Below, piece by piece: positions 6,897 through 15,567 of a stretch of 23,431 bases of DNA; the stretch's first letter is position 1; every line of letters starts with the position of its first letter. The notes under the pieces were generated by a model. The model was not told the origin of the DNA and searched no databases. It saw only the letters and a program-made list of their open reading frames with translations. A program made the position numbers and the translations under genes. Location of the stretch: NCBI GenBank assembly GCA_964533945.1, contig CAZHPA010000033.1, positions 1-23,431 of the forward strand, given 5' to 3'. Source of the stretch: CAZHPA01 sp964533945 (GTDB lineage: Bacteria > Bacillota > Clostridia > Lachnospirales > WRBF01).

Positions 6897-8111
6897 ATTA
6901 AAAAGCCCGAAATTAATAAAAAGTATTTAGAAATTTGTTTTTATGTTTTAGCAGTTATATTTGCCGTTGTGTTGTTTGAAAAAGCAATTGGAAACATAGA
7001 AATAATTATACTAAACGCAAAGCGTTTTTTAACAACGGCAGCAGGGGTTTTAACCCCTTTTGTTTATGGCTTGTTTATAGCATACTTTTTAAATGCTCCA
7101 ATGCGTTTTATTGAAACAAAAGCATTAATTAAAATTCCATATTTCAAAAAACGCCATAAATTAAATAGGCTTGCTTCCGCACTTTTAACATACATAATTG
7201 TAATTAGCTGTATAGTTATGATTTTCGATTTTCTAGTTCCGGAAGTTATTAATAGCGTTAAAAATGTAATAGAAATATTGCCTAAAAATTATGGCAATGC
7301 AGAATCTCAATTAAACAATTATTTAGGAGAAAACAATTTATTTGATAGCACACTAGAAGCAATTAACGACACATTTTTAACAGCATACACTAAAAAAGAC
7401 GTAATAGATTTTGTTTTAGAACCAATTGTTGAAGTTATTTCAACACTTCCAACGCTGCTATCTAAGCTATTAACAGGAACAATTAATTTTGCATCTGCTC
7501 TTTTTAATTTTGCACTAGGTGCAATTATAGCGCTTTATATGCTTTGCGACAAAGATAATTTTAAAATACTTGCAAACAAGTTTTTATTAGGTTTTGTTTC
7601 TAAAAAGAGAGCTTTAAAATTAAGTGATGCCGTTAGAAGTTCTAATGAATTGTTTGAAAAGTTTATTATTGGAAAGTTTATAGATTCGGCAATTATTGGT
7701 TTAATTTTCTTTTTTGTATGTTTAATATTAAAACTACCATATGCCGTCTTGCTTTGTGTTATAATTGGCGTAACAAATATGATTCCGTATTTTGGGCCTT
7801 TTATTGGCGCTTTGCCTGTTATAATAATTGTATTTTTAAACAATCCTCTTTCGCTTCAGCCTGTTTGGGCGTTAATTGCAATACTTTGCGTTCAACAGTT
7901 CGATGGTATTATTTTAGGGCCAAAAATATTGGGCGATTCAACAGGTCTTCGTCCTATAGGAGTTATATTTTCAATATTGGTTGGCGGCGCACTTATGGGA
8001 GTTTTCGGAATGTTTTTCGGTGTTCCGATATTTGCCGTTATCAGAAACTTTGTATATGCTATGTTAGACAGAAGAATTGAACAAAAAACAACATCAGAGG
8101 TGCAAACATAA
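6897..8111 (+). CDS. AI-2E family transporter (UPF0118 membrane protein)
   Basis: A polytopic membrane protein of the AI-2E/YtvI family, whose members export small molecules or act in sodium/proton exchange; the substrate here is unknown. Conserved features are PFVYGLFIAYFLNAP near the N-terminus, PYFGPFIGALPV and QQFDGIILGPKILGDSTGL in the C-terminal half, and several membrane helices. The first usual start is GTG at 6969 (380 residues). The frame upstream of it reads KKPEINKKYLEICFYVLAV, the typical family N-terminus and first helix. It is closed by a TGA at 6894-6896. The only codon with an SD at good distance is ATT at 6897 (GAGGTG, 6 bases away), giving 404 residues. I therefore annotate a non-canonical start. 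It ends one base into the ATG of the CPBP protease gene, so the two are co-transcribed. Confidence 0.88.
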   Translation: MKKPEINKKYLEICFYVLAVIFAVVLFEKAIGNIEIIILNAKRFLTTAAGVLTPFVYGLFIAYFLNAPMRFIETKALIKIPYFKKRHKLNRLASALLTYIIVISCIVMIFDFLVPEVINSVKNVIEILPKNYGNAESQLNNYLGENNLFDSTLEAINDTFLTAYTKKDVIDFVLEPIVEVISTLPTLLSKLLTGTINFASALFNFALGAIIALYMLCDKDNFKILANKFLLGFVSKKRALKLSDAVRSSNELFEKFIIGKFIDSAIIGLIFFFVCLILKLPYAVLLCVIIGVTNMIPYFGPFIGALPVIIIVFLNNPLSLQPVWALIAILCVQQFDGIILGPKILGDSTGLRPIGVIFSILVGGALMGVFGMFFGVPIFAVIRNFVYAMLDRRIEQKTTSEVQT

Positions 8112-9151
8112 TGAATAAACCCTCACGCGGCAACAGTTTTATGTTGTTTCTATTAATTTATATGGTTTTTGCATCAGGCGCTTTTCAAATTTTAATAGAG
8201 AAAAATGTTTTTTTAAATATAAGCACGCCTGTTATGATTGGGCTTAGTCAAACTATATTATTTCTCCCTCCTTTTGTAATTTATGTTTTAATTACAAAAC
8301 AAAGCATTAAAGATATTGTGCCGTTAAAGCCGCTTTCAATAAGAAACGTTGTTTTAATATTGCTAATTTGCATTTCCGCGCAACCTATTGCAAGCTTTTT
8401 TTCGGCTTTGTCTTCTCTTGCTTTTAATAACGACGTTGCCGATTTAATGAGCGAAATGAGTTCAATGCCCTTTTGGATAGTTGCACTATCAATGAGTGTT
8501 TTTCCGGCAGTTTTTGAAGAATTAATGTTAAGAGGAATTGTTTTCTCTAATTATAAAAACGTTTCGCTTAAAAAGGCGGCTTTAATAAACGGCTTATTTT
8601 TTGGTATGCTGCACCTTAACTTACAGCAATTTTTATATGCTTTTTTTATAGGGGCTTTGTTTTATTGCTTTGTGTACTACTCAAAGTCTATTTTTTCAGC
8701 AATGCTTGCGCATTTTTCAATTAATTTTTCGCAAACATGGCTGGCTTTTTCGGTTATGTCAAGTGCAGAACAGTTAGAACCTGTAATTGAAACCGAGGCA
8801 ATTAAAATGGGAAACGAAATTTATATTTATGTTGTTTTGTCGTTTTTATTAATGCTTGTATTTTTGCCAATTTTTGTTCTGCTTTTGCGCTATTTTATTT
8901 CATATAATAAATTTAAGAATATTAAGGAAGCGTTTATAACAAAAAACTCAATTTACGATGCATTAAAAAGCTTTTCCAATTCCAATAATTCCAATCTTTC
9001 AAATCTAGATTTAGGCTTGGATTTAGAATTAGAATTAAATTCAAATTTGGAAGCGGAACAAAATCAAAAAATATTCGGTATTGCTTTTTGGGCAGTTATT
9101 ATAACTTTTACCGTAATAATAGCTTTAATGATAATGCCCATGCCTACTTAA
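8111..9151 (+). CDS. CPBP family intramembrane metalloprotease
   Basis: A 346-residue multi-helix membrane protein with the three CPBP (Rce1/Abi) motifs. They are Glu136-Glu137-x3-Arg141 in FEELMLRG, FGMLH168LNLQQFLYAFFIG, and His201 in HFSIN. These form the glutamate/histidine site of intramembrane proteases. Bacterial members act in peptide processing, bacteriocin immunity or unknown roles; nothing nearby indicates a bacteriocin. The C-terminal part adds two further hydrophobic segments (about 238-262 and 320-340). They flank a low-complexity Asn/Ser/Leu/Asp stretch including NLDLGLDLELELNSN. The ATG shares one base with the stop of the preceding AI-2E gene. The 3' end overlaps a small antisense ORF by 8 bases. 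Confidence 0.88.
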   Translation: MNKPSRGNSFMLFLLIYMVFASGAFQILIEKNVFLNISTPVMIGLSQTILFLPPFVIYVLITKQSIKDIVPLKPLSIRNVVLILLICISAQPIASFFSALSSLAFNNDVADLMSEMSSMPFWIVALSMSVFPAVFEELMLRGIVFSNYKNVSLKKAALINGLFFGMLHLNLQQFLYAFFIGALFYCFVYYSKSIFSAMLAHFSINFSQTWLAFSVMSSAEQLEPVIETEAIKMGNEIYIYVVLSFLLMLVFLPIFVLLLRYFISYNKFKNIKEAFITKNSIYDALKSFSNSNNSNLSNLDLGLDLELELNSNLEAEQNQKIFGIAFWAVIITFTVIIALMIMPMPT

Positions 9152-9266
9152 AAATTCTTTTAAGGTCTGCTTCCAATCTAATAAGCGTTGAAACTATATT
9201 TTGCTTTTTCTTTGGCTTAGGCAATTTATATTGCATTTGGAGCAGCCTGTTTTTTAATTTGCTCAT
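9144..9266 (-). CDS. Small basic ORF (40 aa), unknown
   Basis: A 40-codon minus-strand ORF starting ATG at 9264-9266, with AAGGAGA about 8 bases upstream, as good as the SDs of real genes here. The product starts MSKLKNRLLQMQYKLPKPKK and is strongly basic, with a central KPKKK and a probable amphipathic helix at the C-terminus (STLIRLEADLKRIF). It has no signal peptide or membrane segment. Its stop lies 8 bases inside the end of the convergent CPBP gene. I recognise no family. It could be a real nucleic-acid-binding microprotein or a chance ORF; the SD and the otherwise empty 223-bp gap favour the former modestly. Confidence 0.4.
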   Translation of the reverse strand: MSKLKNRLLQMQYKLPKPKKKQNIVSTLIRLEADLKRIFK

Positions 9267-9374
9267 TTTGCATTTCTCCTTTAGCCCTTTATAAGCTTTT
9301 AATTTAATATATGCTTGTTTTTGAATAAAATTAATGTTATTATTATTTAATAAAATTTAGGCAGGTGAATATAA

Positions 9375-10589
9375 ATGCAAAATTCCAAGCTTCACACACC
9401 ATATGGCGTTAAAGATTTTCTCCCTGACGAATACCATTTAAAAAGGGAAGTTAAAAAGCAAATGGAAGAAATATTTTGCAAATATGGATATATGCCCGTA
9501 AGCAGCCCAACATTCGAATATATAGAAGTTTTTGAAGGCAAAGGCAGCCTTTCTTCAAAGCAAATGTATAAATTTATAGATAGAGATGGAGAAATATTAG
9601 CATTAAGACCGGATATGACATTGCCCATAGCAAGAATTGCCGCAACAAATTATGCGAATAATAAAATGCCGCTTCGCCTTTCATATATAGGTAACGCTTT
9701 TAGGTATAATGAAAGTTATCAAGGAAAACTAAGCGAATTTACGCAAGCAGGCGTTGAATTAATTGGCATTAATTCGCCTGAAGCAGATGCCGAAATTATT
9801 GCAACAGCAATTAATAGCTTGCTGGCTGCTTCTGTTTCTGATTTTAGAATTGATATTGGTCAAGTGCAGTTTATAAAAGGCATTCTTTCCGAAACACAGC
9901 TTTGCGAAGAAAAACAGCATAAGCTTTTAAACTGCATAATTACAAAAGAATTTGTTAAGCTAGAACAATTAATTAACAACTTTGAAATGCCCCAAAACGT
10001 TAAAAACCTTCTTTTAAAATTAAAGTTTTTAGTTGGCGGCGTTAACATATTAAAAGAAGCAGAAGCTTTAACAGAAAATGAACTTGCAAAAAACGCTCTT
10101 TTAAAGCTTGAAAATATTTACGACATTTTAAAAAGCATTGAACTTGACAAATATATTCAATTCGATTTAAGCATGGTTGGGTACTTCGATTACTATACAG
10201 GCATAATTTTTAGAGGTTATACATACGGAACGGGATTTTGGATTGTTGACGGTGGAAGATACGACAACTTACTTAATCAATTTGGCAAAGATTTGCCTTC
10301 TGTTGGGTTTGCCGTTAAAATAGACGATTTAGTTTCGGCGCTTTACAAACAGCAAAAAGCAATGCCATTAAAGGGCGCGCAATTTCTTATTGCATTTAGT
10401 GAAAAATGCAGAACAACGGGGTTTTTGGAATGCGAATGGCTTAGAAATGACGGGCTGTGCGTTGAAATGAGCTTTTTTGGCGACAATGTAGAAAAAAATA
10501 TTGAATATGCAAAGTCAAAAGGAATTGAAACCGTCATAATATATAAAGATAAAGACGACATAATTGAAATTAAAGTTGGTGAGATATAA
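9375..10589 (+). CDS. hisZ: ATP phosphoribosyltransferase regulatory subunit HisZ
   Basis: A catalytically inactive paralogue of histidyl-tRNA synthetase that partners short-form HisG to make the active, histidine-feedback-regulated enzyme. The 404-residue protein begins TPYGVKDFLPDE, and has ILALRPDMTLPIARI (motif 2 region), YIGNAFRYNESYQGKLSEFTQAGVELIG and GYFDYYTGIIFRGYTYGTG. These are class II synthetase-fold elements. It lacks the C-terminal anticodon-binding domain of a true HisRS, and it sits immediately before a short hisG, which settles the assignment. ATG at 9375 follows GGCAGGTGA at good distance. It is the first gene of the his operon. I saw no T-box or His-rich leader peptide in the 223 bases upstream. 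Confidence 0.95.
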   Translation: MQNSKLHTPYGVKDFLPDEYHLKREVKKQMEEIFCKYGYMPVSSPTFEYIEVFEGKGSLSSKQMYKFIDRDGEILALRPDMTLPIARIAATNYANNKMPLRLSYIGNAFRYNESYQGKLSEFTQAGVELIGINSPEADAEIIATAINSLLAASVSDFRIDIGQVQFIKGILSETQLCEEKQHKLLNCIITKEFVKLEQLINNFEMPQNVKNLLLKLKFLVGGVNILKEAEALTENELAKNALLKLENIYDILKSIELDKYIQFDLSMVGYFDYYTGIIFRGYTYGTGFWIVDGGRYDNLLNQFGKDLPSVGFAVKIDDLVSALYKQQKAMPLKGAQFLIAFSEKCRTTGFLECEWLRNDGLCVEMSFFGDNVEKNIEYAKSKGIETVIIYKDKDDIIEIKVGEI

Positions 10590-10590
10590 G

Positions 10591-11241
10591 ATGAATTATA
10601 TAACTTTTGCTTTAGCAAAAGGAAGGCTTGCAAAAAAAGCAATGGAGCTTCTTGAAAACGTTGGAGTAACTTGCGAAGAAATGAAAACAAATACACGCAA
10701 GCTTGTTTTTGTTAATGAGGAGCAAAAATTTAAATTCTTTTTGGCAAAGGCGGCAGATGTTCCAACATATGTCGAACATGGAGCAGCAGATATTGGGATT
10801 GTAGGCAAAGATACAATATTGGAAGAAAATAAATATTTATGTGAAGTGCTTGATTTAAAGTTTGGTAAATGCAAAGTTGTTGTTGCAGGGGCTAAAGATA
10901 TTCCCGAAAAACTTTTAAATAGTAATAACCTAAGAGTTGCCACAAAATATCCAAACATAGCAGCAGATTTTTTCTATAACACAAAGCAGCAAACCGTAGA
11001 AATTATTAAGTTAAACGGCTCTGTCGAGCTTGCCCCAATCGTTGGGCTTTCAGATGTTATAGTTGATATAGTAGAAACAGGGGCAACGCTTTATGAAAAC
11101 GGGCTTGAAATTATTGAAGAAATTTGCAATTTATCAGCAAGAATTGTTGTTAATCGGGTTAGTATGAAAATGGAGCATGAAAGAATAGCAGATTTAATTA
11201 ATAAAATTGAAAAAATTAATAAAACGAAAGGGTGCAATTGA
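10591..11241 (+). CDS. hisG: ATP phosphoribosyltransferase, short form
   Basis: First committed step of histidine synthesis: ATP plus PRPP gives phosphoribosyl-ATP. At 216 residues it is the short form that lacks the regulatory C-terminal domain and needs HisZ. Motifs seen are ALAKGRLAKKAMELL, GAADIGIVGKD, GLSDVIVDIVETGATLYENGL (the PRPP-binding segment) and a C-terminal ARIVVNRVS. The ATG at 10591 is one base after the hisZ stop, with GGTGAG 7 bases upstream. A longer reading frame from 10564 would overlap hisZ and has no family sequence there. The stop shares one base with the hisD ATG. Confidence 0.96.
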   Translation: MNYITFALAKGRLAKKAMELLENVGVTCEEMKTNTRKLVFVNEEQKFKFFLAKAADVPTYVEHGAADIGIVGKDTILEENKYLCEVLDLKFGKCKVVVAGAKDIPEKLLNSNNLRVATKYPNIAADFFYNTKQQTVEIIKLNGSVELAPIVGLSDVIVDIVETGATLYENGLEIIEEICNLSARIVVNRVSMKMEHERIADLINKIEKINKTKGCN

Positions 11242-12533
11242 TGATACCTATTTTTAAATATGGCACAGAGCAAGCAAAGCAAAAAATTGAAGCAATTGCA
11301 TCAAGAAGCCAAACAGAATACAAAGAAATTATGCAAGCTGTTAATGAAATTATAGAAGATGTTAAAATAAATGGCGACAGCGCAGTTTTTAAATATACAA
11401 AAAAGTTTGACAAAGTGGTTTTAAATGAATGCACAATTAAAGTTTCGGAAGAAGAAATTAAACAGGCATACTCAAACGTTGACAGTAGCTTAATTGAAGT
11501 AATAAGGCGCTCAGCTTCAAGAATACGTGCTTTTCATGAAAAACAAAAGCAAAACAGCTGGTTCGATACGCATTCAAATGAAGGAGAACTTTTGGGGCAG
11601 CTTGTACAGCCTGTTAAAAGTGCAGGAGTATATGTTCCGGGCGGAAAAGCGGCATATCCTTCTTCTGTTTTAATGAACGTTATACCGGCGCAAGTTGCAG
11701 GCGTTTCAAAAATCGTTATGGTAACTCCTCCTTCCCCTTCTTTTGAAACTATAGTTGCCGCTAAAGAAAGCGGCGTTAACGAAATTTACAAAGTAGGCGG
11801 TGTGCAAGCTGTTGCCGCTTTAGCTTTTGGCACAAAAAGCATACAAAAAGTAGACAAAATTGTAGGACCGGGCAACATTTATGTTGCGCTTGCAAAACGG
11901 GCTGTTTGCGGCTATGTTGGCATTGATTCTGTTGCAGGACCTAGCGAAATTTTAGTTGTTGCAGACGAAACGGCAAATGCACAATTTGTTGCCGCCGATA
12001 TGCTTTCGCAGGCAGAGCACGACGAGCTTGCATCTTCTATTTTGTTAACAACAAGCATCAAGCTAGCAGAAAATGTGCAGAAACAATTGGAGATTCAAAC
12101 AAATAAGCTTGAACGAAAAGATATTATTTTAAAATCACTTAATAGTTTCGGGCTTATTATCGTTGGGGAAAACTACAACGAATTGTTTGAGATGTGCAAT
12201 AAAATTGCACCCGAACATCTTGAAATATGCACAAAAGAACCGTTTTCACTGCTGTCTAAAGTTAAAAATGCAGGGGCAATATTTTTAGGAAACTATACCC
12301 CAGAACCACTTGGCGATTATATGGCAGGGCCAAACCATGTATTGCCAACAGGCACAACTTCAAGGTTTTTTTCGCCACTGTCCGTTGATGACTTTATTAA
12401 AAAATCTTCTGTTTTGCATTTTACAAAAGAAGCTATGCAAAAGCTTGCTAATGATGTTGTAGCTTTTGCCAACGCCGAAGGGCTTACTGCACACGCAAAT
12501 TCAATTAAAGTTAGAATGGGTGAGCTTGAATGA
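11241..12533 (+). CDS. hisD: Histidinol dehydrogenase
   Basis: Zinc- and NAD-dependent enzyme carrying out the last two steps, L-histidinol to L-histidine. Residues seen include QPVKSAGVYVPGGKAAYPSS, VGGVQAVAALAFGT, GPGNIYVALAKR, GIDSVAGPSEILVVAD, the zinc/catalytic DMLSQAEHDELASS and APEHLEICTKEP, and a C-terminal TAHANSIKVR. The 430-residue length is normal. I start at ATG 11241, overlapping the hisG stop by one base and preceded by AAAGGGTG. An in-frame GTG nine bases earlier has no separate SD. Confidence 0.96.
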   Translation: MIPIFKYGTEQAKQKIEAIASRSQTEYKEIMQAVNEIIEDVKINGDSAVFKYTKKFDKVVLNECTIKVSEEEIKQAYSNVDSSLIEVIRRSASRIRAFHEKQKQNSWFDTHSNEGELLGQLVQPVKSAGVYVPGGKAAYPSSVLMNVIPAQVAGVSKIVMVTPPSPSFETIVAAKESGVNEIYKVGGVQAVAALAFGTKSIQKVDKIVGPGNIYVALAKRAVCGYVGIDSVAGPSEILVVADETANAQFVAADMLSQAEHDELASSILLTTSIKLAENVQKQLEIQTNKLERKDIILKSLNSFGLIIVGENYNELFEMCNKIAPEHLEICTKEPFSLLSKVKNAGAIFLGNYTPEPLGDYMAGPNHVLPTGTTSRFFSPLSVDDFIKKSSVLHFTKEAMQKLANDVVAFANAEGLTAHANSIKVRMGELE

Positions 12534-13594
12534 AAAATATAAAAGACTATATTAGAAAAGATTTAAAAGATTTTAAGCCATACCACGACCCACATAAACC
12601 CTTTAAAGTAAAGCTAAATGCAAACGAAAGCCCTTTTTCTTTAGCAGGCGACGCTAAAAAAGCGTTTATCGAATGGATTGAAAATAGCGAAAACTTGAAT
12701 TTGTATCCAGACACGGACAGCACAGAACTTAGAGCCGAGCTAGCCAAATTTTGGGGCGTTTCAAAAGAAAATATTATTTGCGGCGTTGGTTCAGACCAAG
12801 TTATAGATTTTATAACAAAAGTTTTTTTAGAAAGCGGGGACAAAGTTGTAGTTCCCTCTCCAACGTTTTCAATGTATAAGCTAACAACAGAAATAAACCA
12901 CGGAAAAATTGTTGAAGTTCCGCTTAATGAAAGCTTTTGCATTGATGTTGAACATTTAATTAATGTAACAAATGAGCAAAACGCAAAGCTACTTTTTGTT
13001 TGCACACCCAACAACCCAACAGGAAACAGTTTAGAAGTAAAAGACATACTACGCATTTTAAATAACGTAAAATGCCCTGTTGTCGTTGATGAAGCATATA
13101 CCGATTTTTCCGATACAACCGTAATTTCCGAAATTAACAACTACAGAAACTTAATTGTTTTAAGGACGTTTTCCAAAGCATACAGCTTGGCAGGCGTACG
13201 ATTAGGCTATGCCGTTGCGTGTGAACAAATGATTGAAACTTTAAATTTAACAAAACCACCATACAATTTGCCAACAATTTCTCAAGTTTTGGGAATAAGC
13301 GTTTTAAAATGCAGCAATGAATACAAAAGGCGAATTGAGTATTTAAATGAACAGCGAAACGTTTTTTATAATGAGCTATCTAAAATACAATGGCTTAATG
13401 TTTATAAATCGGACGCTAATTTTATTTTCGCAAAAAGTGACAAAAATGTATGGGATGTATTAGACAAAAACGGCATTTTAATAAGGAAGTTTAAAAGCGA
13501 TGCCGGCGAAGAAATTTTAAGATTTACAGTCGGGACGAAAGAGCAAAATGAGCAAGTTGTGAAGGAGCTTTTAAAATGTCAAGAAGCGCAATAA
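12530..13594 (+). CDS. hisC: Histidinol-phosphate aminotransferase
   Basis: A PLP enzyme of fold type I converting imidazole-acetol phosphate and glutamate to histidinol phosphate. Seen are KVKLNANESPFSL near the N-terminus, NLYPDTDSTELRAELA, FVCTPNNPTGNS, VVDEAYTDF and the PLP lysine Lys216 in RTFSKAYSLAGVRLGYAV. The length is 354 residues. The start overlaps the hisD stop in the ATGA arrangement, typical of translational coupling, and the 3' end overlaps hisB by 19 bases. Confidence 0.95.
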   Translation: MKNIKDYIRKDLKDFKPYHDPHKPFKVKLNANESPFSLAGDAKKAFIEWIENSENLNLYPDTDSTELRAELAKFWGVSKENIICGVGSDQVIDFITKVFLESGDKVVVPSPTFSMYKLTTEINHGKIVEVPLNESFCIDVEHLINVTNEQNAKLLFVCTPNNPTGNSLEVKDILRILNNVKCPVVVDEAYTDFSDTTVISEINNYRNLIVLRTFSKAYSLAGVRLGYAVACEQMIETLNLTKPPYNLPTISQVLGISVLKCSNEYKRRIEYLNEQRNVFYNELSKIQWLNVYKSDANFIFAKSDKNVWDVLDKNGILIRKFKSDAGEEILRFTVGTKEQNEQVVKELLKCQEAQ

Positions 13595-14166
13595 TAGAAC
13601 GTGAAACGTTTGAAACAAAAATAAACCTTGAACTAATGCTTGATGGAACAGGCAAAAACAATATATACACAGGCATTGGCTTTTTTGACCATATGCTTGC
13701 CCAAACAAGCAGACATGGCTTTATAGACATTTTTTTAAACGCCGAAGGCGACATAGACGTAGATTGCCACCACACCGTTGAAGATTGCGGAATTGTTATT
13801 GGAAAAGCAATTAATCAGGCGCTTGAAAATAAAACTGGCATATGCCGTTTTGGAGAAGCAATTGTTCCTATGGAGGAAGCACTTTGCCTTTGCGCAATAG
13901 ACATATGCGGTCGCCCGTTTTTAAGCTTTGAAGCACCGTTTACAAAAGAAAAAATAGGCGATTTAGATACGGAAATGATTGAAGAATTTTTTAGGGCAGT
14001 TTGCCTTTATGGCGGTTTGAATATACACATCAAAGTTTTCCACGGCAAAAACAATCACCATATAGCGGAATCTATTTTCAAATCTTTCGGGCGCGCGCTG
14101 TGCAAAGCCGCCGCTATAGATAACAAAGTTTCGGGCGTACTTTCTACAAAAGGAATGTTAGAATAA
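13576..14166 (+). CDS. hisB: Imidazoleglycerol-phosphate dehydratase
   Basis: Dehydrates imidazole glycerol phosphate to imidazole acetol phosphate, using manganese-bound histidines. Seen are DGTGKNNIYTGIGFFDHMLAQ, DVDCHHTVEDCGIVIG and KVFHGKNNHHIAESIFKSFG, the repeated His-rich metal sites of the family. The 196-residue protein is the monofunctional form, without the phosphatase domain fused in enteric bacteria. AAGGAG lies about 8 bases before the ATG, inside hisC. The stop shares a base with the hisH ATG. Confidence 0.96.
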   Translation: MSRSAIIERETFETKINLELMLDGTGKNNIYTGIGFFDHMLAQTSRHGFIDIFLNAEGDIDVDCHHTVEDCGIVIGKAINQALENKTGICRFGEAIVPMEEALCLCAIDICGRPFLSFEAPFTKEKIGDLDTEMIEEFFRAVCLYGGLNIHIKVFHGKNNHHIAESIFKSFGRALCKAAAIDNKVSGVLSTKGMLE

Positions 14167-14768
14167 TGATTGGCATAATTGATTATGGAATGGGCAACTT
14201 AAAAAACGTTGAAAATGCGTTTAAATTTCTTGGCTATAACGCCAAAATAGTTACAACACGGCAAGAAATTGCAAAGGCAGACAAAATTATACTTCCCGGT
14301 GTTGGGGCTTTTCGTGACGGAATTGATGCCATTTGTAAAAATGAATTTGATAAAGAAATTAAAGAAGCAGTTTCAAAAGGGAAGATATTATTAGGAATTT
14401 GCATAGGTATGCAGCTTCTATTTGAAGTAAGCTATGAAAATGGCGAATTTGAAGGGCTTTCGGTTTTAGAAGGTAAAATTGTTCGCCTTAACGATAAGCT
14501 TTGCAAAAAAGTACCACATATAGGTTGGAATTCATTGAATATAACCAAAAAAGACCCACTATTTACAGGGCTTAATGATGAACCATACGTATACTTTGTG
14601 CATTCGTATCACATTGAAGCAAAAGATGAAATTATTTGTGCAACAACATTTTATGGAAAAGAAATACAAGTTGCTGCCCATAAAAACAACGTTTTTGCGT
14701 TGCAATTTCACCCTGAAAAAAGCGGAAATGTAGGGTTGCAAGTTTTAAAAAACTTTGCAGAACTATAA
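14166..14768 (+). CDS. hisH: Imidazole glycerol phosphate synthase, glutaminase subunit
   Basis: A class I glutamine amidotransferase that feeds ammonia to HisF. The catalytic triad is visible: Cys79 in LLGICIGMQLL, and His182 and Glu184 in QFHPEKSG. The start MIGIIDYGMGNLKNV is typical, and VPHIGWN is the conserved segment near the interface. The length is 200 residues. It overlaps the hisB stop by one base (TAATG). The downstream 71-base gap to hisA is the only sizeable gap in the operon. Confidence 0.96.
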   Translation: MIGIIDYGMGNLKNVENAFKFLGYNAKIVTTRQEIAKADKIILPGVGAFRDGIDAICKNEFDKEIKEAVSKGKILLGICIGMQLLFEVSYENGEFEGLSVLEGKIVRLNDKLCKKVPHIGWNSLNITKKDPLFTGLNDEPYVYFVHSYHIEAKDEIICATTFYGKEIQVAAHKNNVFALQFHPEKSGNVGLQVLKNFAEL

Positions 14769-14839
14769 AAACTATACTAAAAAATCGTAATAATAAGCTA
14801 TAAAAAGCTAAAGCAAAGAACTGCAAAGGAGAAGCCAAA

Positions 14840-15565
14840 TTGAAAATCTATCCGGCAATTGATATAAAAGACGGTAAATGCGTTAGATTAAAACAGGGCA
14901 AGTTTGACGATGTTACAGTATTTAGCAATGAACCTTTTGAAATCGCTAAAAAATGGCAAAGCTTAGGCGCAAGCTTTATTCATGTTGTAGATTTAGACGG
15001 TGCAAGAATGGGAAGCGGATATAATACAGAAGCTATTAAAAAAATACTTGAAAATGTTTCCGTTCCAATTCAAGTTGGTGGCGGAATACGAAATATGGAC
15101 GACATAGAACAAAAATTAAGCCTAGGTGTTAGCAGAGTAATTTTGGGAACAGCTGCAATTAATTCGCCAAGCTTTGTCGAACAAGCTGTTAATAAATACG
15201 GCAACAAAATAGCCGTTGGAATTGATGCAAAAGACGGGCTTGCTGCGGCTTGCGGATGGGAGCAATTAAGCAGTATAAAAGCGCTTGACCTTTGCCGCAA
15301 CATGGAAAGGCTAGGCGTTAAAACTATAATATATACAGATATTTCAAAAGACGGCATGATGCAAGGAGTTAATATTCCAGCAACAAAAGAAATTATAGAT
15401 ATGCTCAAAGGAACTGTTGACATTATAGCTTCGGGCGGAATTTCTTGCATGGAAGATTTGCAAGCCGTTTCAGAAATAAATGCAAGCGGCGTTATAATAG
15501 GTAAGGCGCTATATAGCAAAGCTGTTGAGCTTAATGAAGCTATATGTAAATTTGAGAGGGATTAA
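14840..15565 (+). CDS. hisA: ProFAR isomerase (HisA)
   Basis: A TIM-barrel isomerase opening the ribose ring of ProFAR to PRFAR. The two phosphate-binding half-barrel motifs are seen (VGGGIR, then ASGGIS), with the acid/base aspartates Asp8 (YPAIDIKDGKCVRL) and Asp129 (VGIDAKDG). The length is 241 residues. It starts with TTG at 14840, placed by AAAGGAG 8 bases upstream and by the conserved N-terminus. The less efficient start and the 71-base gap may lower or separate its translation relative to hisH. The hisF ATG follows 3 bases after the stop codon begins. Confidence 0.95.
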   Translation: MKIYPAIDIKDGKCVRLKQGKFDDVTVFSNEPFEIAKKWQSLGASFIHVVDLDGARMGSGYNTEAIKKILENVSVPIQVGGGIRNMDDIEQKLSLGVSRVILGTAAINSPSFVEQAVNKYGNKIAVGIDAKDGLAAACGWEQLSSIKALDLCRNMERLGVKTIIYTDISKDGMMQGVNIPATKEIIDMLKGTVDIIASGGISCMEDLQAVSEINASGVIIGKALYSKAVELNEAICKFERD

Positions 15566-15567
15566 AA

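Noticed and set aside
7718..8080. 120-codon ORF in another plus frame inside the AI-2E gene
   Set aside because: Rich in Tyr, Arg, Cys and Ser from frame-shifted reading of membrane-protein codons; the AI-2E frame is the conserved one.
8111..9151. CPBP protease as part of a bacteriocin or Abi defence locus
   Set aside because: No precursor peptide, ABC exporter, toxin or defence gene is nearby; neighbours are a transporter and the his operon.
9088..9294. 68-codon plus-strand ORF after the CPBP gene
   Set aside because: It starts inside the CPBP gene and has no SD; the Phe/Leu/Cys-rich product is typical of a chance frame. The opposite-strand ORF with an SD is the better candidate.
9267..9374. 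T-box riboswitch or histidine leader peptide before hisZ
   Set aside because: I see no His-codon run, no T-box-like conserved sequence and no terminator/antiterminator pair in the short leader.
12547..13140. 197-codon antisense ORF inside hisC
   Set aside because: It lies fully within a conserved gene. Its translation is Ser/Thr/Phe-rich, as expected from the reverse strand of AT-rich coding DNA, and it has no SD.
14769..14839. Internal promoter or structured element between hisH and hisA
   Set aside because: Only short AGCT repeats and A/T-rich sequence; no convincing -35/-10 pair or stable hairpin.
15070..15519. 149-codon antisense ORF inside hisA
   Set aside because: Shadow of a strongly conserved gene; composition is non-natural and it has no SD.
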